A DNA stretch of 64,000 nucleotides. Origin: Adineta vaga (taxonomy: Eukaryota > Rotifera). A program made the translations under genes and the position numbers. The notes under the pieces were generated by a model, which made no database searches, was not told the origin of the DNA, and saw nothing but the letters and a program-made list of their open reading frames with translations. Below, piece by piece: positions 62,196 through 64,000 of the stretch; position 1 is the first letter of the stretch, and the number at the start of each line of letters is the position of its first letter. The stretch spans positions 7,626,001-7,690,000 of the forward strand of contig CP075495.1 in assembly GCA_021613535.1 (NCBI GenBank). The letters run 5' to 3'.

Positions 62196-62904
62196 ATGCA
62201 TTTTCATATTATCGTATGTTGGACATTTCTTTGTATATTACTACCGGTTTCAGGTCGTCGAGACTTGTTTGATACAAAATGCACGTAAGATAGTTTGTAA
62301 ATCATTATTAAATTTAATGAAATAACTATCACTAGACGTGAATGTAATACTGTAGAAGGTTCACTTGCTTGTTGGACAGCAACGACAGACGGTTTTGCTT
62401 ATGGTCTATCGACAGCTATGATTGATTTTTGTCAAGTAATACTCAAAGTTCGTGAACTTGCCAATGAAACAGTAAGTTCAATTAAAATCTAGATTTTGCT
62501 TTTTATTTATTTCCCTTCATAAAAAAAACAGGAATCGTGGTATAACATTAGTCGTAATATTCTAATGAAACAAATTGAAAACTATGAACTTGAAGAAGTT
62601 CGACAATTAAAAAAATCAGATATCGAAGCAATTGCCATTTCATTATTAAATAAAGTAAAATTTATTCATTGAATATATATATATATTTTGAAATTCTTCT
62701 ATGTAGTGTTATAACGCTTCATCACTTATCAATTCATTTGAACCACCATGTCCATCATGTACTAATGAACAAAATAAATTAATAAAACAATGGCAAGTTT
62801 CATCGATTGTTATATATTCTATTGGTTTATTTCTTGTTATAATTGTTTTACTTTTATACTTTTTATATACGTATTATGTTCGTCGTTCATATGTAACTAT
62901 TTAA
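62196..62904 (+). CDS. Small type I membrane protein, architectural relative of the gene at 57499
   Basis: Four exons, 62196-62284, 62336-62471, 62532-62654 and 62707-62904, give 181 residues. It has a signal peptide (MHFHIIVCWTFLCILLPVSG), a short Cys ectodomain (RECNTVEGSLACWTATT), a helical part (MKQIENYELEEVRQLKKSD), then NAS and CPSCTNEQNK. The transmembrane helix is VIYSIGLFLVIIVLLLYFLY, with a short tail YYVRRSYVTI. Exon number, intron phases (2, 0, 0), the 136-bp second exon, the C-x-C-W pattern in that exon and a Cys codon opening the last exon all match the gene at 57499. Sequence similarity elsewhere is weak. The function is unknown. Confidence 0.75.
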
Positions 62905-63225
62905 AAAGAAGAAACTCATTTCTTTCTTGATTAGTATTGATATTTTTTCTACGGAGAAAAAGAATGAAATCAATGAATAGTAAGCTTTGTTTTTTTCTTT
63001 CTCTTTGGCCAAAAAAAAATAGAGCGCAAGCGAAAAGACATGAAAAAAAAGAACTGAAATCAACAAAACAAAGAAAAAGAAACAGAAACTGAAGAGAATA
63101 AGTGGGAAAGGGTCAGACTGAAAGAGAAAAGAAGAACTTTGTTGAAAATGTAGAAAGAGAAAGAGTTGTAGAAGAAGAAGAAGAAGAAGAAGAATCGTCA
63201 CAGATTTTTTATACATTTCCTTCTG
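62905..63225. other. Convergent 3' intergenic region with (GAA)n tract
   Basis: About 320 bp between two convergent genes. It is purine-rich on the plus strand, with a (GAA)n run at about 63168-63194 just past the Tribbles stop. Confidence 0.6.
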
Positions 63226-64000
63226 CTATTCACATTCAAAATTAGGTACAACAGCATCTTCTTTAGTTGCCATATCATTAGTAGCAGTAGTATTCATACA
63301 ACTAATATTATTATTCGATAAAATTAAATCTTCATTAATAATTGAATTTGATACGGCTGTACTCATTGATAATGTCGATGCACTTCTATCACCACCAAAC
63401 CAAACATGTCCAAGAATATCTTGTGTCAAAAGACGTTCATCCGGTTTAACACGTATTAATGATCGAAGTAATGATCGTGCTTTTAATGAAATTGTTCGAG
63501 GTATATCAGGTCGACAACGACCTATTTTAATAAACAAACCCACTAAAGTTCGATCACAAAATGGATAACGACCAAAAAGCATTGTATATAAAATTATTCC
63601 TAAAAATGAAGTTTAATTCTTCTTCATAAGATATAATTTAAGATAGAAAGTGTACCTAAACTCCATGAATCAGCCATTTTGCCTGAATATGTTTGTCGAT
63701 TAAGAACTATTTCAGGACATGCATAAACCGGACAAGAAAAACGTGATGAAACATGATCATCAGTTGCTGTTGGAGTTGCAAGCATAATTGCTTCATCAAT
63801 TCCCGTTAATAATAAATGTGTATGTGTTTGATCTTGAAAAATAATTTTACGTAATTTTAAATCACGTACAATTAATCCCACACGATGACATATTTGTACG
63901 GCACGAACAATTTGAGAAAATAAATTTCTGGATTCATTTTCATGTAAACGATGTTTCTCTGTTATATATTGATGAAGATTATTCGTATAATTTGGATAAA
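63226..64000 (-). CDS. TRIB: Tribbles pseudokinase, 5' part outside window
   Basis: Scaffold pseudokinase that recruits the COP1 ubiquitin ligase to substrates. Exons are 63226-63600 and 63656 to beyond 64000, with a 55-bp intron; the split Gly codon restores SLGIILYTMLFGRYPF. The pseudokinase C-lobe shows IVRDLKLRKIIF, the Tribbles catalytic-loop signature, LLLTGIDEAIML in place of a DFG motif, FSCPVYACPEIV, YSGKMADSWSLG, and RSLIRVKPDERLLTQDIL. The C-terminal tail has ILGHVWF in the position of the MEK-binding motif and ends EDAVVPNFECE, close to the DQ-x-VP COP1-binding motif. N-lobe and start codon lie to the right of the window. Confidence 0.9.

Overview
This is eukaryotic nuclear DNA from a small, intron-rich animal genome. 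It is strongly AT-rich, and genes are cut by many short GT-AG introns, mostly about 45-80 bp. Codons end mainly in A or T. The genes are metazoan: dystrophin, a discoidin-domain receptor, UBR3, HPS1, SMYD4, Tribbles and a Ly6-type protein. Base composition, intron size and the style of the secreted and membrane proteins suggest a rotifer, probably bdelloid (Adineta/Rotaria-like). That placement is inference; no marker gene proves it.

Layout from left to right: a UBR3-like E3 ubiquitin ligase (minus, 217-6074) shares a 426-bp divergent promoter region with HPS1 (plus, 6501-9503). A small Ly6/uPAR-type membrane protein follows (minus, 9863-10370), then a discoidin-domain receptor whose kinase domain has lost its DFG motif (minus, 11132-15006). 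After 4.4 kb without a recognisable gene comes SMYD4 (minus, 19384-22609).

The middle of the window, 23263-51625, is a dystrophin locus on the minus strand. The promoter-distal part (23263-33470) encodes spectrin-like repeats, a WW domain, the EF-hand region, a ZZ finger and C-terminal coiled coils. The promoter-proximal part (34618-51625) encodes paired calponin-homology domains and many spectrin-like repeats, but ends in a disordered terminal exon with its own stop and poly(A) signal. The distal part begins with its own ATG exon. Dystrophin is therefore either split into two adjacent genes or made through alternative end and start exons. Exon phases allow both. Two alternative first exons at the 5' end and another in the middle indicate several promoters.

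The right end (55674-62904, plus strand) is an accessory-looking tandem array. Two intronless genes encode membrane-anchored trypsin-like proteins that have lost the catalytic His and Ser. The first is followed by a small type I membrane protein gene; the second is followed by the wreck of the same gene. A further architectural relative lies at 62196-62904. The two protease homologues share a 484-bp block with only six differences, all silent, flanked by diverged sequence, which points to gene conversion. The window closes with a 5'-truncated Tribbles pseudokinase gene (minus, 63226-64000).

Exon boundaries were read by eye from splice sites, phase and protein similarity. Large gene spans are reliable; individual small exons in the repeat regions are less certain.
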